This document shows positions 44,546-58,100 of a stretch of 64,000 bases of DNA, piece by piece. Source of the stretch: Cucumis sativus. Its lineage: Eukaryota > Streptophyta > Magnoliopsida > Cucurbitales > Cucurbitaceae. How positions within the stretch are numbered: the first letter of the stretch is position 1; every line of letters begins with the position of its first letter. The stretch lies in the NCBI RefSeq assembly GCF_000004075.3, contig NC_026655.2:24971489-25035488 (forward strand). Direction: 5' to 3'. Made by a program: the position numbers and the translations under genes. A model generated the notes under the pieces. That model was not told where the DNA came from. It did no database searches and saw nothing but the letters and a program-made list of their open reading frames with translations.

Positions 44546-45375
44546 CATAGATGAAAATTGTATGTACTTTTCTTTAAACTTATATGTGGATCGTGGATGA
44601 TGTATAATTAAATTCATATTTTATTTGTTAGTTTACAGTTTTTGGTCTATATACGGTAATTTAAGGTGGTATATCTATTTAGTTTTTGTGGGTTTTGATA
44701 GTGTAAAATTATATCTTAAAATCAATTGACAATGAAATCAGTAGTTTGTATATCTTATTATAATTGTGATTCGTCTTTTTTATTTTCTCATTTGATCTCA
44801 AATTTAACTTTCTATCTTAGATTGATAATATACCGATAAATAAAAAAACATGTTGGATTAAGTAGATTGTTGGTTTATTAGTAGCACAAGTGACACTACT
44901 ACTGTATTGTGTTTGGGTAACGTGTTGAGTTGTGAACTTTTGGACCATGGTGTAGGAAGTTGGTAAGGTATAAAAATGGTTGTGTTTTTAGATATAGAAC
45001 TCGCGAACTTTTTGAGTCAAACAACTAGTAGAGTTAATAGCTCCGCGCATGTTAACTCTTCCTTTTTGACTCGTTGAATCAAATATATCTTGTATATGTC
45101 GAGCTAAAGTTGGTCAATTATGTCTTTTTTGGTTGCTAGTTGGAATATAGGTGAGATGTGTATTGTTTAAGTACCACTCTATGTGTGATTTATTGATTGT
45201 GAACGTGTTTATTTTGACCGTAGTTTATAGCTTATGTGGGATTATGCATGTGTATGTTACACAAAATTATGATATTCACGTGTATCCAAATCTTCTTATT
45301 GTCGTTTCATCTGCATAACATACGTTTATAGTTGTGAGTTACATGAATTATGCTTAGGTTTTATTTATGTGCATG

Positions 45376-45567
45376 TAATTTACGCATGTTCATGCATGAA
45401 ATTAATGCATGCTTAACAAATTTAGCATATATGAAATTGTTGTACGTTTGAAATAGTGCGAATTAATATAATTTATACATGTTCATGCATGAAATTGATG
45501 CATGCTTAACAGGTTTAACATATATGAAATTGTCACACGTTTCATGTTTGAAAGAATACGTATTAAG
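45376..45567. repeat. Two-copy 93-bp tandem repeat upstream of MON2
   Basis: TAATTTACGCATGTTCATGC (45376) and TAATTTATACATGTTCATGC (45469) head two units containing GAAATTRATGCATGCTTAAC and CATATATGAAATTGT. They are rich in TGCATG, a sequence resembling RY/Sph seed-type elements. About 90 percent alike by eye. Confidence 0.75.
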
Positions 45568-45654
45568 AGTCCAGGACAAATTTAGGTTCCATTAACATGA
45601 AGTCTTCAATTCACGTGACGTGTGCACATGACTAGAAGTGAAAATAAATAGAAA

Positions 45655-45828
45655 TGAGTATCAATATTTACATAATATACCAAAAGCTTATAAACTATTA
45701 ATAATAGACACTAATACACTTTTATCACAGATACATTTCTATGGTTCTATCAATGTCAATCACGGTCATGGATAAAATACCAATTTTTGTATATATTTAT
45801 AAATATTTTGTAGTTGGAGATTTAGGTT
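45655..45828. repeat. MITE-like element, copy 6, degraded
   Basis: TCAATATTTACATAATATAC at the left and ATATATTTATAAATATTTTG at the right, with ACACTAATACACTTTTATCA and TCTATCAATGTCAATCACGG inside. Degraded relative of the other copies. Confidence 0.4.
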
Positions 45829-46193
45829 AAATTTCCAAATAGAAATTACCAGAAAGAGGACACTTTTCCAAATTATTTATTACATTTCTCATTAGCGGTA
45901 TTTTAGGTACAGTTTTCCAGAAAAAGAAAGTCATACGTATGGGCTTCGGGCCCGCCCCTTGCATTGACACGCATGAAGCCCAAATGCAAAAGTTCTCTCT
46001 CCCCAACAGTGTTTCTTCGTCTTCCACGGTTCACTCGCTTCCATTTCTTGACAGAGATCTAACATTCTCTCTATCTCTCGCGCGCGAATTATTTCATCTG
46101 ATCTCAAACAACCTTTGATCTCCCACCATTTTGCTTTGAAATGCTACAGCCTGCATTTGTTCTTTGACAAATTCAAATTCCATTGCTTTTGAC

Positions 46194-49100
46194 ATGGCTT
46201 TCATGGCTGTACTGGAATCTGATCTTCGTGCGCTGTCTGTTGAAGCTCGCCGCCGTCATCCGGCCGTCAAAGATGGAGCTGAACACGCTATTTTAAAGGT
46301 CCAACTTCATGCTTCATCATCTTATACCAAGTGTGGACTGTGTGCGTTTATTAATTGGTCTCACAATAGTTGTATTTGTATATGTATATTTTGATTATTC
46401 AATTTTAATAGCTGATTGGAAGCCGTTGGAGTTTGATTTCTGGTTTGAATATGGGTAGTAAATAAAGTAACCGAAACAAGTAAAGAGTGTTGAATTTCTT
46501 GTTCCAATAACATTTTGTTATCTGTGTGTGTGTGGGCGTGGGTGCGGGGTTATTTTCAAGAGAAATGGACCTGTCCTTCAATCTATCTACAAGTAAACAA
46601 GTAAAGAGTGTTGAATTTTCTGGATGGATGGTTATTGTTACAACCTGGTAGCATCAGTCGAGGAAGCATGGATGCTATACAACATAATTTATTATCAATG
46701 CTTTGATATATTAGGTTGTCATGAATCTTATCGCATAGAGTATTAGGAATGACATGCATTTTGATATTTATCTTCATTTTTTGGTTTGCAGCTTCGAACA
46801 ATGTCATGTCCAAGTGACATAGCAGAAAATGAAGACATATTGCGAATTTTTCTGCTGGCCTGCGAAGCCAAAACTATTAAATTGAGTGTAATTGGGCTTT
46901 CATCTCTACAAAAGCTCATATCACATGATGCAGTTACTCCTTCTGCCTTGAAAGAAATACTTCTTACGCTGAAAGATGTAAGTTTTTAATAGTAGTCATG
47001 GTTTGCTGCTTTTTTTATATTGTTAAGGGAAATTATAAACTTAAGGGAATTATTTTCATCGACTACTTTTGTTACATTAAGGACTATATACTGCTTATTG
47101 TGATTTTCATTACTGAAACTTTAATTTGAGTCAATCAGCTATTTTTGTTATGTTAAGCTAATTACAGTTAGCTTATGATGTTTGATAACAAAATATAAAT
47201 CTATAGTTAACTAATGTCAATTAAAACATAAGTTTGTTATTACCCTTCTACCACCCAAAGAGTTGTCCTTTTTGCTCTAGCAAGTTTTAGTTGTGGGAAG
47301 TGGGATGCTCTTTGGTTGGAGAGACTCTCTTTGCACTAGTGGGTTCCAGTTCATTGTATCTCGGGCTTCCCTCAGGTGGAAATTCGAGAGCTTTGACCTT
47401 TTGGGATCCTGTCCGTGAGAAAATTCGTAAGAGATTGATGGTGTGGAAGAAAGGGTTATTTTTAAAAGCTGGCAGATTATTAATCCTGATTAGGTCGGTG
47501 CTAAGTGGGATTCTGATCTATTTTTTTCCTCTCTTTAAGGCCCCTAGCTCGGTGTGCAAGAGCTTAGAAAAATACATAAGAGATTTTCTGTGGGAAAGGG
47601 TAGAGGAAGGTCATGGACCCCATTTGGTCAACTGGGAAGCAGGGGTGCTCTGTGAGTTAGGGGTTTAGAGATCGGTAATCTAAGATTCCCCAACAAAGCC
47701 TTGTTGGCCAAGTGGCTTTGGTGCTTTCCTCTTTAGTCTGATATTTTATGGCATAGGATTATTGTGAATAAGCATGGAACCCATCCTTTTGAATGGACAA
47801 CAAAAGGGGTTAAAGGCACACATTGTAATCCTTGGAAAGATATCTCCTTTGAGCATCCAATTTTTTTTCGGTTTACTTGTTGCTTTGTGGGGGAGAGTAA
47901 GGATACATATTTTTGGGAGGATCAATGGATGGGGGAGTCTTCCCTTGTTCTTCTTTTCTGCATCTTTATCATTTATCCTCTTCCAAAATCTGTATGATAT
48001 CATATCTTTTGGTTAGGTCTGATAATTCTACGTCCTTCTCTTTTGGGTTTTGTCATAATTTGACTAATAGGGAAACAACGAAGGTTGACTCTCTTCTTTC
48101 TTTGGTCAAGGGTGCAGTTTTAGGGAGGGAGGGAGGGAGGGAAGGGGGAAGGGGGAAGGGGTGTTTGTGTTGAGAGTCTCAATTCGAGTTAAAGGGTGTA
48201 TGTGTAAATCTTTTTTCAGTCTGTTGTTGGATTCCTTCTCTTATAGGGAGTTTGTTTTGATGTGGTTTGGAGGACTAGGGTTCCTAAGAAAGTCAGGTTC
48301 TTCATCTAGAAAGTTTTGCTTGGTCGACACTGTTGATAGGCTTGTTAGGAGGAGGACTTCACTTGTTGGGCCTTTTTGTTGTATGCTTTGTTGGAAGGCT
48401 GAGGAAAACCTTGATTTTCTTTTTTGGGATTGTTATTATATGTGGGCTATGTGGATTTTTTTTGCTACACGAGTTAGGTGTTGGCCATTCTGCCCATCGG
48501 GGTGTTTGATTGACGATCGAGGAGTTCCTCCTCCATCCGTCCTTTAGAGGGGGGTGGGGGGTGGGGTTATGGCTTGCTGGGGTTTGTGTTATCTTGTGGA
48601 ACATTGGGGAGAGTGAAATGAACGGGTGTTTCGTGGTAGGGAAATGGATCATAGTGAGGTTTGATCTTCGTTTAGATTTCATGTTTGCCTTTGGGCTTCG
48701 ATTTCAAAGACCTTTTGTAATTATTCCATTGGCAACATTTTACTCAGCTGGTCCCCCTTTCTTTTGTTGGAGCGTTTTTGTGGTTGTTTTGTACGCCCTT
48801 GTTTTTTTTCAGTTTTTTCCTCAATGAAAGTTGTTATTTCTATAGAAAAAAGTTCTTGTTCTCTCAAAAATTGGATAATCTTCACACTTGTTAAGACTTC
48901 TTTAAATGCATGGATGAACGTAGAAAGAAGAACCATTTCATCTCATCAATGAAAATATGAAGTCATAGTATGTTTCTTATGGAAAAAAGGAATTGCTTTG
49001 AGTAATATGAGTTTGATCCTGATTACTGCCTTTGACATTCGGGTCAAACACGTAAGTGGATTTTCACATTGTTCTGATGTAAATTTCTTTTATACTGCAG

Positions 49101-52100
49101 CATGCTGAAGTATCGGATGAGACTGTTCAGTTAAAGACACTTCAAACTATACTAATAATTTTTCAATCTCGTTTACATCCTGAAAGTGAGGTAATGAGCA
49201 CTTAGAAAACTTTTTCTCCATAAGATACCATCGTGCAAGAAATAGTACATCATTCATACATGAAAACAGACATGCTGAACAACACTTCTCTTGTTCACTT
49301 TTTGTTGGTGAGATATTGTTTTATGGCAAGAAGCTGAACTTGGGGAGGATCAATGTGTGTGTTTCTTATGCTTGTTCCTCCTTTATATGGTGACTTTGTT
49401 GGAATTCTGGAAAACTTTGTGAATCTTTTATCATCCATCAATCCATAGGTTATCAGGGAATTTGATATACCCCTATTTTCTTGAAAATGGAATCCGTTGG
49501 ATTTTTCTATTTGCAGGATAAATTGAAACCCAACACTTTATATTGTTATCCAAAAGTTTTCAATTTTATAATTTCAGGAAAATATGGCTCAAGCTCTTGG
49601 TATCTGTATTCGACTTTTAGAAAACAACAGATCGTCTGACAGTGTGCGGAAGTATGTCCTCATTTACTCTATTGATTTTACACTTGTCAAATCTTATTCT
49701 AGTTTTGTTATTTTGAAGAATAATCAGTTTATACCTCTAAAATTTGATGTTATATCGCTTAAAATCCTAAACTAATAATTGTATCAATTAAATACTTAAC
49801 TTTTATAGCGAACCAATTTACACCCTCTGTTTTGATTTCATTTCAAGACCCTTAATGCAAAAACTTCACACTTGTATAGTAATTCTTTAAATGCAGGGAA
49901 GGAATAATATTAGAGAGAAGTGTTAGAATAAGATAGTAACAATTTTACATTAATATGAGTGATTTTTCTTCTCCTTGTCTTCCTCTACTTTTCTCTACTT
50001 ATTTAGGTAGAATTATACGATGATTTTCTTACCACTTTGCTAGGATTTTGGGAGAAGAACAATTTTATTTAGATGATTTTAAGTGGAATTAAGTGACTAG
50101 TTACAAATCATTAATAGAGAGTTGTATCCTAGTGCTTCGTGGTCCTCAGTTTAATTCCCAGCTAAAATCACTAATGGAGAGTTCTAAATTAATTCAACTA
50201 TAGCAGTTTAAGGTTTAAATTGACACAATTATTAGTTTGGGAGTATAAATTGATTTCTTCTCCATTATTGTTCACCAGCTACTTGCTAATCTTCCACTTT
50301 ATCTAAAAAAACCTATTTCATTTGAGTGCTATGCAGTACGGCAGCAGCTACCTTTAGGCAAGCAGTAGCCCTGATATTTGATCATGTAATTTTGGGCGAG
50401 TCGCTTCCGGCTGGAAAGTTTGGAACTGGAAGTCAAAACTCTCGAACCAGTATGGTTATTTCTGATGTTGACCGTAACATCAATAGCTCAGAGTATGCTT
50501 GTGGCTTATCATTTGATTGACATTAATAATGATTCCTTTACTCTTACTCTGAGTTCACATCTTTCTATGGATAGTTAATATTTTGTTGTGCTATTTGAAT
50601 GGTATTTAGTGTGTGCTTATCGAAGTCCGCTTTTTTCTGCAACCCATGTTTTATCTAATATTTTTATTGAAAGCAAACATAACCTTTTTGTTGGGAGGAT
50701 ATCTGGCTGCAACCCATGTTTTAACTTTTCTCTGGCTGCAACCCATGTTTTAACTTTTCTCTGGCTGCAACCCCTGTTTATCTAACATTGAAATAGAAGG
50801 AAAACTATTGTCTTCCTCTAGTCTCATATTTGGTGGGGAGGATATCTGATTGTCCAATTTATTTATTTTGGATGAAATATCGTGCTTTCAAGAAAAATAA
50901 TTGAATAAAAATGGGGCTTACAAAAACCACAGCCAGATAAAATAACCATCTTTTTTATGTTCTGTATTCCTATTTCTTCTGTATTTTCCGTCAATTACTA
51001 GATTTGTTTTCCATTAAAAAAGCAGAAAACTGTTATTACGTACCATAAGCATAGTTTTATGACTTGAACTACTTTATTCCAATAATCCTGGCATGAACAG
51101 GACACTGAAAAATGGGTCTCTTTCTGGGGGGCCATTGTTGAAGCGAGAGAACTTGACTAGAGCTGGGAGGCTTGGCCTACAATTGCTTGAAGATCTAACA
51201 GCTCTTGCCGCAGGTGGATCTGTATGTACTTACTTTAAGCTATTAGTTTTTTTCTCTCCCTCCAATATATTATTAGGATGATCGTTTTAAATGACAAAAC
51301 TTCTGAAAATATTTACAAATACAACCTAAAGCCATGTGTACCAGTAATAGATGGTAGTCGTATACTGGATATTTTGTTATATATGTAATTATTTTGGTTC
51401 ATTTTAGAAGCAACCCTTATTACTATTATTACAAGTAAATCCTTCACGCCGATGCTGGATAGTGGAAGACTTTTTCGAGCTTCATCTGGATTCTGGATTA
51501 ATTTGGCTAGGGATTTTGAGGAGCTGATTGCATCTTCTTGCAAGTTTTTAGTTTCAAATTAGTTGTTTATGAGAGGATTTTGCATTATGCTTTGTATTTA
51601 GATTTCTTCGGATGTAGTTTTGTTTAGCTTGATCTCTTCTATTTGGAATTTGCTTTTTAGCTTTTGTTGTAGCTGTAGACTGAATTTTCTCTTTTCTCTT
51701 GCTCTTAGTATATGAGCTTAAGGTTCTTTTATTAAAAATAATTGAAGAGGTTTGTCTTTGTTTATAAAAAGATTATTATATATATTCTTAAATCTAAAAT
51801 AAAAGATACAATTTCTTTTTATTGATGTAATGAAAATAGACTAATGTCTTAATGGACACGAACTCCACGAGGGAGTTTTTTTTTTCTTTTTTGAAATAGA
51901 CATAAAAAGTTTTATTGAAGAAATGAAAAGAGGCTAATGCTCGAAGTATAGTGAAGCGAAATAAAAGGGAGTGATTAGCTATTGGGGCCAAACGCTCCTT
52001 AAAAGAGTTTAGGTATTAAATTGTGAATTAAGGTGTCTTTGGGGCTCTAAGTTTAGTTATGAAGTTTGGATTGGAAATTTGTGTTAGGACAATGGAATAA

Positions 52101-55100
52101 GTTAGACAATTGTGTTATGACAATGCAATGAGTTAGATATTTGTGTTTGTGGCATAGAGTTGTTTGCTAAAGTTTCTTGATAAATATGCTAAACGTAGAA
52201 AGAGGGGCAAATGGAGTTCCTCGATAAATGTACAAACTTAAAAAGTAAACACTTTAATTTCAATAGAGACAGTTGGTGGGCCAAACAACTCAAGATAATT
52301 CATGCACACCTTTGGGATTTTTGCGTTATGCTAAAACTACTTCTGATAATTGTATACATCCCTAATTCTAGTATTTTATATTTTTTCTATGTCCTCAAAT
52401 GGGAGATTTTGATTAAATAATTTTGATTTTTTGGTTATGTTTTGTTTTGTTTTTTACCCTCCAATATCTTGGTAAATGACTCTGATTTTCTTCTACAGGC
52501 CACTTGGTTACGCTCGATTTCTTCCCAGCGAACCTTTGCTCTTGATATACTAGAGTAAGCTCTCTTCTTAGAAGGTTTATATACTTTAACCACGGTTTCA
52601 AAATTAAGATACGTTTCCACAGTATCATGAAAATTAAATAAACATGCTAGTGGAAGATAATCAAATTAAAACACTCTAGATTTCATGAATTTTGACGATT
52701 AAGCATGTTGGGAAAAATTGGAAAAAAGTTAAGATTTTGAACCCTCACTTTGAAGCTCAAAATTCTCCCTCAATACCTCCACTCACATGTCTCTACATAA
52801 GCGTCTTGTGATCACTCCGCTTGTACTAACTACAAAGTGGGCTGCATCCAAATGTCCTAGAATAAGGGATCCAACCTTATTTCTATACTATAGACCATTT
52901 AGACTATTACTTGAACTTAACTTGATCCACATTTATGTCTCTACATAAAGTTCAAGTACTCATACTGTAGTCAAGAAGTTTTGTTTATTGGATTATGAGT
53001 TTTTCCTAAGCAAAACTCTTTATTCAATAATAATGTTTATGGAACCATACTTCTATAACAACTTTACTGCATAATATAAAAATTTACCATTCAAATTACA
53101 AGTTTTAGGACATAAAATACCACATATCATATTAATGCTTTTAATTTTTTTTTAACGAAAACGACATATTTCATTGAGAAAAGATGAAAAATTACAGGGG
53201 CCAACAAAACATCCTCTGTAGACCTCCCACTATAGGAAGGAATTCCGACTAAGAGAGATGTTCCCTAGTGAATAATGGCAAAAAGGGTTCGAAATTGAAG
53301 CTCAAAGTGGGACATGAAATCTTAACAAGGACCACGCCTCACAAGCATCCCTTCCCTTTCCTTTCCTCTAAAAACACTATGATTCCTCTCCCCTGAAATA
53401 TCAGATATAATTGCACACACCCCAGCAAGTCACAGAAAAACGACCTTTCTCTCTAAAAGGGGATGGAGAAGGAACTCCTTGACTGTGGCTCGAATGTCTC
53501 TAACTAGTGATGCTAACACTGAACTCATGCGAGAAAGAACTCCACACCGTCCTCGTATACTGACAGTCCCAGAAAAGATGAATCGTGTCTTCTTCCACCT
53601 TCTGGCACAGAATGCAACAAAAAGGTCCCACAAATGTAGTTCTTCTCTAAATCAACCTATCACAAGTGTTCACATGACCGAGCAATACTTGCAAAGGACC
53701 TAACTTTCTCAGGATCTTAATCTTCCAAACAATATCAAATACAAACAACTCAAGAGAGGCGTCTGAAGAAGGATTTACAAGAAAACCTCTAGTAGTTTGG
53801 ATAGAACCTCTTGGGGTTCCATTGACAATGATGGAATACTGAACATTCCAAACACAACCCCACATCCACATCCTCCATCGCCAGCCAAAGCCTTTCTTCG
53901 TCATCACCTTATCCAAACAATCTCAGTCAATGTGGTCATAGGCCTTTTCAAAATCAAGTTTGAGCATAACTCCCTCCTTATTCTTCAAACGGTCATTTTC
54001 AATTGCCTCATTGGCTATAAGAACCTGATTTAATATCTGCCTACCTACCAAAAGCTCCCTGAGCTTCAGAGATGGTAGAGGGCTACCTGAAAAAGTAATA
54101 ACTTTGATTATGGACTCTGTTTTGAGTTCTTAGATTGCCAATCTCAAGGTCCAGAAAAGCTTCCTGAAAAAGTAATATCATATTAGTTTTTTCACTTGTA
54201 TCTATTCCTTCTTGACAGTGCAAAGAGTAACAATTTTGATTATGGACTCAATTTATTTAAACATAAAATTATTGATTAATTTGGTTTCAACATTTTAAAA
54301 ACAAGAAATACACATGTGTTAGACCACCCATCATACATCAATACAGTAGGAGAAAGAATAGGAAAGAGCAGCAGGAGAAGGAGTTAGTTATGTAACCGCA
54401 TGTGGGGACCACAATGAGTGGAACGACACATGAAACAGGGGGACCACTGTAGGTGGGGAGTGAATATAAATAAGGGAGTGAAAGAGAGACGGGGAGCTTT
54501 TCTTTTTTTGGTGAAGTTATCTTTCTGTATATTCTTGAAAGAAAGGATAGCAGGAGAGTGAAGAGTGACCATCGAATCGGCTATAAACCCATTCGGTGAT
54601 ATTGTCCTGTAGTTATTTTTTCGTTATTTTCATCTTAGTAATATCAATAGTATTTGATTTCAGCTACTTGGAGTGGGAACAACTGGTATTTCATCAACAT
54701 GTCTATTCATTATCTTAATGAAGAGGTTCATTTCCCTTTAAAAAAACAAGAAATAACATGAAAAGTCTTGGTTTCTTTTTTCTTTTTAAAATACAAGAAA
54801 TACAAATGCAAGAACACTTCGTAGCCCAAATTTTGTTTGAAGAGTCATTCTAGAAAAAATGATTTAGTCTTCCTATCTAAGGATGTTGAAACTAAAAAGA
54901 TATCTCTGACAAAAAGAAAAACAATGTAAAGGCCAAGGGTAGAGGACATCTTGTGTAAGAAGAATGAGGTTGTGGGTAGTTGAGTAATATTCTTGGTTGA
55001 TTCCCTTTTTACCCCACTTGTAATAAAACTCTACAAATAGGAGTATTTCCTTTTGTTGAAATAATTACCACTTTAGCAAAAAATGCACAAGTTTAGTTAT

Positions 55101-58100
55101 TGGAAGATCATTCCTTGAGACTCTTTAGGCTACTTCAATATCCCCATCCGAGAACTGCATGATGAAAGCCTTCTGCGGTTATGTTTCAAGTTTTTGAGAC
55201 CCACTCTGCTATGTTTGGAATACTTTATTTAGAAGATTATTGAAAGACGATGATATATCTGATTTTAGTTCACTTATGTGCGATCCTTTGTTGAGTTCAT
55301 ATGTATATTTATTGCACCGGTGGATTTAGTATAGGCACAGGGGCTCCAGGCAACAAAATTTATGGATCCGCCACTGATTTATTGTGAACTAACCCCGTCA
55401 AAAGCATCCCTTTCGAGTTATCGATGGAACAAAATCAATGTATATTTTTCAGGGTTCTTCTCGTTCACATTTTAGGGTTTGAATAGCTTATTTAGTGACC
55501 TCATCATGGTGGTCTCTTTCAGAAGCTTCACTGGTTTAGTGGAGGTGGGAGAGATTTATTGTTTCTTTTCTTGTTTTTTTTTTCTGAAACAGAAACATAA
55601 CTTTTCATTGAAATGATTTTTTTTTTCAATTAAAATAATGAAACGAGACTAATGCTCAACTTTTTTCTTGTTACCACTATAATTTCTGAAATCTTCTCTG
55701 GTTACCATTGTAGTTTCTTCTGTACTTTCGTAAGTAGTTTTCTTTTCTTTGTATTTTGGAGCGTTCGTCTCTTTCGTTTTCTTATTGAAAAGTGTGGGAT
55801 CCTTTTCAAAAAGGGAAAAAAAATTGTCTACTGGCTGCATCATCAGTTGCTCAAGTTGGGTTTAATGATGATTCAAGGAAATGGATCCTGGAGGGTTCAG
55901 GCAAATTCACAGTGAATACGATATGTAGAAAGAGTTGTTTCCTCCACTTTAAGAAAAGATTTGTTGTTGGGCCCCAAGGGGCACCCAAGTTTTGGGAGAG
56001 GAGAGGAGAGGAGAGGAGATAGGCCAAAGTGGATTTGCCAACATCTCCACACGGTCGTCTAGTCGGGCGTGGCGAGGATAAAATTTATTTTTGAATTATT
56101 CAAAGAAAAGATTTGTTCCTTGCCTTGTGGAAATCAAACTTTAATTATTTTCCTTTATCACTCTCATTGTATAACTCTATTGTACTCTAAGTTTAATTAT
56201 TAACAAAAAAAGTTTGTCTCTGTTTCAAAAAAAAAATCAAAGTTTAATTCTTTTCTTTAATTCCATTTCATTTTTATGGGTCTTCATGTAAGGAGTCTGA
56301 CAATATACTCCTACATAGAATCGCATTGCTACTTTTCATTAATTTAATGAACTTCATTTCTTCATGTTCTTTTTCTTAATTTTTATTTGTTGCTTGTAGG
56401 TTCATTTTGTCAAATTATGTTGCTGTTTTCAGGATATTAGTTCCATATGAACAGGTGATTACTATAGCTTATCTTAGAAAACTTCCTTTTTGCATTTATC
56501 TGTGTTTTTCTAATGAAAGGTTTAAATCTGAAAGTATTACTTAAAAATCATACAGGTTTTGCGCCATCAGATATGTTCCCTTCTCATGACATCACTTCGT
56601 ACAAATGTTGAGGTGATTAATTTGGAAAATTTGTTAAATAAAGCTTTAATTTTGGTAGCCATTCTTGTTGAGATCTTGGTAACAATTGGCTTCCTTTTGT
56701 CCACTTCCATGTCATGTTAGCTTGAAGGGGAGGCAGGGGAGCCTTACTTTCGACGACTAGTCTTGCGGTCAGTTGCTCATATTATCAGACTCTATAGTAC
56801 ATCCCTCATCACTGAATGTGAGGTCTGTTTTATGAGAATAAACTTTTTAACTGTGACATAAAATTTTGGATCATGAACTTTATTAATTGTGGTCTTGGTA
56901 TTGTTTAACATCCTTAATTAGTTATCAATTTCAACAACAAGACTTGAATGCTTCACATGTGTCTGATTTTCCGATTAACTACTTATTTCTTTTTAGTTGG
57001 AAACAAACTTCTTCATTGAAATAATGAAATGAGACATGTTCAACGTATAATAGAAACAGTGAAACAAAAGGAGCCTAAGGATTACGAGCTGCACTCGTGA
57101 ATCTCAATTTGGTTGGCACCCTCTTAGCACCCTCACAACCACGACAAACTAACTAAACAAATCATAGAGAATAATACAATTGTAAAATCTACGTTAAGCT
57201 GGAAAAATAAAAGCATTCTAATTCAAACATATATTTTGAGTGGAGAAGTTTTCAAAAGATTTAGAAAGAGTGCAAAGAAGACATTCAATTGAGCTACTCT
57301 GAGCCATTCCAACCAAGTTGTTTATTTTGCAAAACCCTTTGATTTCTTTCAAACTAGAGTTCCACATGCAACACCTCGACCACATTAGCCCAAAGCCAAC
57401 CGGGGGCCCACTTTTAAGGCTGGTTAAATAAGAATCTGCCAATCATTGTCTCGGAAGTTATTACCAAACAAACATGCTACTTTGAAGCAGAAGAACAACT
57501 GCCACTTGCAGGCAGTAGTTTTCAGCATAAACATAATCAAATAAATCCCCTTCCGCCTCACAAAAAGGGCAAATGGAAGGAGACAAACAATGTGGTGGAA
57601 GCCTCCTTTGCTGTGTCACCGAAGAACAATTTAAGTGGCCAAAGATCACAATGCAAACAAAGGTACTGATGCACCTTGGGCTTTGTTTTCATAAAGCCTT
57701 GAAAAAACAATCTATCTAAAGGGGAAGAAGGGGGACAAATGGTTTACAAATGATTTGACTGAGAAAACCCTTGAAACTTCTAGTGACCACAAATGTGGAT
57801 CAAGGTTCTTTGACACCCTTATGCTCAAAACCCGATCAATCAAAATTTGAAAATCAATGATCTCTTCATCTTTTGGTAAACGACAGACAACAATAGACCT
57901 GAAGAGGATGTCTGGTCCTAGTGGTCCGACACCATCCCAGACGGAAGGAGAGCAAGCCCAAACAACCAGGTAACAACAAAGACTTAAAAGGAACCAGGCC
58001 AACCCAAAGATCATACCAAAATGCATTTCTAATACTAGGCCAAGCTTGAATGTCACTAACCAGGTTTTAGTTATACTGATCCAAGGGCTTCGCAAACTAC

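Larger units (their letters stand above)
43353..46193. other. Shared upstream region of EDR1 and the MON2 homologue
   Basis: The two genes diverge from here. A CT-rich 5' UTR-like stretch (43490-43555 on +) belongs to EDR1. Near the MON2 start, TGGGCTTCGGGCCCGCC (45939-45955) and GAAGCCCAAA (45975-45984) hold TGGGC(T/C) motifs like plant site II elements, typical of constitutive promoters. Most of the interior is MITE-derived, AT-rich DNA. Confidence 0.55.

Noticed and set aside
47291-48547. Open frames suggesting a reverse-transcriptase-like host gene in MON2 intron 2
   Set aside because: Broken LINE ORF2 with the family tail, inside an intron.
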